Virus record (IMG/VR): IMGVR_UViG_3300020281_000047
Location: 1 to 42,500 of that record
DNA length: 42,500 nucleotides
DNA from: a virus
Direction: 5' to 3' (one strand)
The notes beneath the pieces were generated by a model. It searched no databases and had not been told where the DNA came from. It saw only the letters and a list, made by a program, of their open reading frames with translations. The position numbers and the translations under genes are program-made. Numbering within the stretch: the first letter of the stretch is position 1; each line of letters starts with the position of its first letter. This document shows, piece after piece, positions 39,885-42,500 of the stretch.

Positions 39885-42500
39885 ATGGCAATTAAGGTCA
39901 CAACCGGTCAACAAACCTTCATAAAAAAGATTGTCATTGGAACACCAATTTCCACTGCACAAACTGGATTGTCTATCGATAATTTTTCAGACTTTAGTGT
40001 TGCGACTAAATCTGATGGTCAGGTACTCGTATATGATTCTGCTGAAGGCGCATTTAAAAATTATGACTTTTTAGTTGATAATGGTTTAGCAAAAGCGTTT
40101 ACTCCCGGTACAGATAAACTACTATTAAGAATTGATTCTGATAAAACTCCAGTGATGACTGGATTACAAACTAAGGGTCACATAGTACCGACTCTTGATA
40201 GTACATTTGACTTAGGTGACAGTGCCAAAAAATTTAAAGACCTATATTTAAGTGGTGGAACAATACATCTTGGTGGAATTGACTTAAAAGATTCAGGCGG
40301 AACCTTTGGTGCAAAAGACAGCACTGGTTCTCCAGTAAATATTGACTTACAAGGTTCTATCGCTCAAATAAGAGAAATGTTTGCTAGTGGTGGTGATTTA
40401 ACTTATGACACTGGAACTGGTATATTTCAATTTGATGTTGAGCAAGTCTACACCAAAGAAAACTTTGACTCTGACTTTAATGTAACACTTGATAGCGCTG
40501 TACTTGAAGGTGTAGGTTTAACTTATAATAATGCAACAAATACTTTAAGTATCGATTCTTCAGAACTAGAAGCTAACTTTAAACAAGACATACGTGGTTA
40601 TTTTAGCTCAGGTGGTGACTTATCATATAATGCTTCTACAGGTCAGTTTAGTTTTGATGTAGAACAAGTTTATACGAGAGCAAACTTCGAATCAGACTTA
40701 GGTGAGGCAGTTGACGGCGGTGTGGGTATTGCATTTGATTCAGCCACTGATACTATAAGAATCGACTCATCAGAGCTATCATCATTTTTCAGACAAGACA
40801 TTAGAGGTTACATAAGTGCCACAGACGCAGGTGGTGACGGATCTTTCTCATACAACTCTGGAACTGGTGTATTCACTTACACTGGTCCAAGTCCTGCCGA
40901 AGTAAGAGCACATCTATCGGTTACTGACGCCGGTGGAGATGGTGCGTTTGCTTATAACAGTAGCACTGGAGTATTTACATATACTGGACCGAGTGCCACT
41001 GAAGTAAGAGCTCATTTGGCGGCTGTTGATGCAGGCGGTGATGGAAGTTTTTCATATGATAGTTCAACTGGTGCATATACTTATACAGGACCAAGTGCAG
41101 CTGAAGTACGAGCACATATGGCAGTTGTTGATAATGGCGGTGACGGATCATTAACTTATGATTCTTCTACTGGTACATATACTTATACTGGTCCTTCAGC
41201 ATCAGAAGTAAGAGCACACTTTTCTGCAGGTGAAGGTATTGACATATCATCAGGTGAAATATCTGGAGAAGATGCCACAACATCTAATAAAGGCATAGCA
41301 TCATTTAACACTGAACACTTTAGCGTATCTTCAGGCGCAGTAAGTATAAAAACAGACGGTATTGATGATACACATATCGACTTTGGTACCGGAACAAATC
41401 AAGTTAGCACAGCAGATATACCTGAACAAACGAACTTATATTATACCGTAGCAAGAAGTGATTCTGATTTTGATAAAAACTTAGACTCGGCTTCAACAGA
41501 CAAGTTAAGTGAAGGTTCTAATAACTTATATTATACTGTTGCCAGAAGTGATTCAGACTTTGATAAGAACCTTGATTCTGCAAGTACCGATAAACTTTCT
41601 GAAGGTTCTAATAATCTTTACTATACGGTTGCAAGAGCAGATAGTGCGGCAAAAGCTGCATTATTAGGTGGAACTGGTGTAACATATGACTCATCAACTG
41701 GTGTCATTGCAATAGGACAACCGGTTGCAACTACTGATAACGTTACATTTAATCAGGTAAGAGGTCCTGCAGAATTTATAATAGATCCTGCAACTGTAGG
41801 CGATAATACTGGTACAGTTAAGATACTTGGTAACTTACAAGTTGAAGGTACGCAAACAGTAATTAATTCTACCACAGTAAGTATAAATGATAAGAACATA
41901 GTACTTGCAGATTCTGCTGCAGATGCTGCAGCTGCCGATGGTGCAGGTATAACAATAAATGGTGCATCAGCCACACTTACGTATTCAGCATCTGGTGATA
42001 AGTTTGTATTTAATAAACCTTTCGAAGGTCAGTACTTAGGATTTGACTCTGACTTCGACTCAGCACTTGGCACTAAAACTACTAGTGATGTAGCAGAAGG
42101 CACTAATCTCTATTATACGGTTGCACGTAGTGATTCAGACTTTGATAAGAACTTAGACTCAGCTTCAACAGATAAGTTAAGTGAAGGTTCGACTAACTTA
42201 TACTACACAGTTGCTAGAAGTGATTCTGATTTTGATAAGAACTTAGACTCTGCATCAACTGATAAGCTATCCGAAGGAACCACTAATCTTTATTATACTG
42301 TAGCAAGAAGCGATTCAGACTTCGATAAAAACTTGGATTCAGCTTCGACTGATAAACTTTCAGAAGGTACCACTAATCTTTACTATACAACAGCACGTGC
42401 TGATAGTGATGCTAAAGCTTCATTACTTGCAATAGATGCTGGCGGTGACGGATCATTTACATATGATTCTGCTACCGGTGTAATGACATACACTGGACCA
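39885..42500 (+). CDS. long repetitive tail-fibre protein (5' part, runs off the window)
   Basis: From ATG 39885 (GAGGAAATA as binding site) an open frame continues without stop for 872 codons to the window end. The N terminus carries a fibre-base type domain with LDSTFDLGDSAKKFKDLYLS, a segment common in marine phage fibres. Then come several repeat families: two SGGDL-[TS]-Y units ending FDVEQVYT, four 34-residue DAGGDG...EVRAH units, and 30-residue NLYYTVARSDSDFDKNLDSA units, and a domain QVEGTQTVINSTTVSINDKN. This is a trimeric beta-structured shaft of a long fibre, probably carrying the receptor-binding tip beyond the window. Repeats are conserved in protein but vary in synonymous bases. 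Confidence 0.88.
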   Translation, partial: MAIKVTTGQQTFIKKIVIGTPISTAQTGLSIDNFSDFSVATKSDGQVLVYDSAEGAFKNYDFLVDNGLAKAFTPGTDKLLLRIDSDKTPVMTGLQTKGHIVPTLDSTFDLGDSAKKFKDLYLSGGTIHLGGIDLKDSGGTFGAKDSTGSPVNIDLQGSIAQIREMFASGGDLTYDTGTGIFQFDVEQVYTKENFDSDFNVTLDSAVLEGVGLTYNNATNTLSIDSSELEANFKQDIRGYFSSGGDLSYNASTGQFSFDVEQVYTRANFESDLGEAVDGGVGIAFDSATDTIRIDSSELSSFFRQDIRGYISATDAGGDGSFSYNSGTGVFTYTGPSPAEVRAHLSVTDAGGDGAFAYNSSTGVFTYTGPSATEVRAHLAAVDAGGDGSFSYDSSTGAYTYTGPSAAEVRAHMAVVDNGGDGSLTYDSSTGTYTYTGPSASEVRAHFSAGEGIDISSGEISGEDATTSNKGIASFNTEHFSVSSGAVSIKTDGIDDTHIDFGTGTNQVSTADIPEQTNLYYTVARSDSDFDKNLDSASTDKLSEGSNNLYYTVARSDSDFDKNLDSASTDKLSEGSNNLYYTVARADSAAKAALLGGTGVTYDSSTGVIAIGQPVATTDNVTFNQVRGPAEFIIDPATVGDNTGTVKILGNLQVEGTQTVINSTTVSINDKNIVLADSAADAAAADGAGITINGASATLTYSASGDKFVFNKPFEGQYLGFDSDFDSALGTKTTSDVAEGTNLYYTVARSDSDFDKNLDSASTDKLSEGSTNLYYTVARSDSDFDKNLDSASTDKLSEGTTNLYYTVARSDSDFDKNLDSASTDKLSEGTTNLYYTTARADSDAKASLLAIDAGGDGSFTYDSATGVMTYTGP
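40824..41231 (+). repeat. four in-frame 102-bp repeats in the fibre gene
   Basis: Units start at 40824, 40926, 41028 and 41130, each encoding 34 residues with D-A/N-GGDGSF-x-Y...TG...YTGPS...EVRAH. A further copy begins at 42435 and runs off the window. Confidence 0.85.
41433..41642 (+). repeat. 90-bp repeats in the fibre gene, first block
   Basis: Units start at 41433, 41523 and 41613 (the last partial), each encoding 30 residues: NLYYTVARSDSDFDKNLDSA plus STDKLSEGSN. Confidence 0.85.
42105..42410 (+). repeat. 90-bp repeats in the fibre gene, second block
   Basis: Units of the same 30-residue family start at 42105, 42195, 42285 and 42375 (partial), separated from the first block by a unique QVEGTQTVINSTTV domain. 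Confidence 0.85.

Noticed and set aside
40824-42410. Regular 102- and 90-bp repeats looked like a CRISPR-type or minisatellite array
   Set aside because: Units are in-frame parts of one long open reading frame, have no spacers, and vary mainly at third codon positions.

Overview
The window is a 42.5-kb piece of a T4-like (contractile-tailed) phage genome of marine type. The diagnostic genes are gp33, a gp32 of the cysteine-free marine type, gp4, gp48, gp53, gp27, gp25, gp6, gp8, gp26, gp51 and gp54. They are arranged in the condensed order seen in marine T4-like phages such as cyanophages and pelagiphages, not in the order of T4 itself. The DNA is AT-rich, genes are packed with ATGA or TAATG overlaps, and no photosynthesis gene is present. 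The class II (adenosylcobalamin-dependent) ribonucleotide reductase suggests a host with access to B12. The host cannot be named from this window; a marine alphaproteobacterium or cyanobacterium would fit.

Region 1 (1-6650) holds early/middle genes on the + strand. They are nrdJ, a DUF1289 protein, a tiny zinc-ribbon ORF, a GIY-YIG-type nuclease, a run of small unknown proteins, a conserved 379-aa unknown and gp33. Four strikingly uniform sigma70-type promoters (TTTACA, exactly 17 bp, TATAAT or TAGAAT) drive these genes. gp33, the late-transcription co-activator, sits directly before gp32, whose leader carries a hairpin.

Region 2 (6653-11896) has gp32 on the + strand meeting a convergent - strand operon tail to tail with overlapping stops. 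In transcription order the - strand operon is gp4, an unknown 196-aa protein, gp54, gp26, gp51 and a Gly/Ala-rich tape-measure-like protein.

Region 3 (11952-34720) is the + strand baseplate and fibre operon, punctuated by TATAAATA late promoters. It contains gp48, gp53, gp27, a gp5 OB/lysozyme protein, a 751-aa protein with a degenerate amidase-like domain, a beta-helix spike protein with a degenerate M15-peptidase-like tail, gp25, gp6, a wedge-associated protein, a fibre-like protein, gp8 and a 1331-aa DUF4815-type structural protein. A membrane fatty-acid desaturase is embedded next, followed by further virion and fibre proteins.

Region 4 (34710-39443) is an accessory island: three GT-A-like glycosyltransferases with DxD motifs, a 2OG-Fe(II)-oxygenase-like protein, two small proteins that may share a methyltransferase-like fold, a radical SAM core protein and a separate SPASM-like Fe-S protein. 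Two genes follow the fibre operon on the + strand; six run on the - strand from a late-type promoter. The inferred role is late chemical modification of a phage structure or host surface glycan. This is the most likely place for an undescribed system.

Region 5 (39469-42500) starts with a divergent late promoter, followed by a BppU-like structural protein and the first 872 codons of a long repetitive tail-fibre protein that runs off the window. I saw no tRNA, rRNA, CRISPR array, insertion sequence or integrase. There is no gene-free stretch longer than 300 bases; the largest gap, 6543-6652, holds the gp32 leader.
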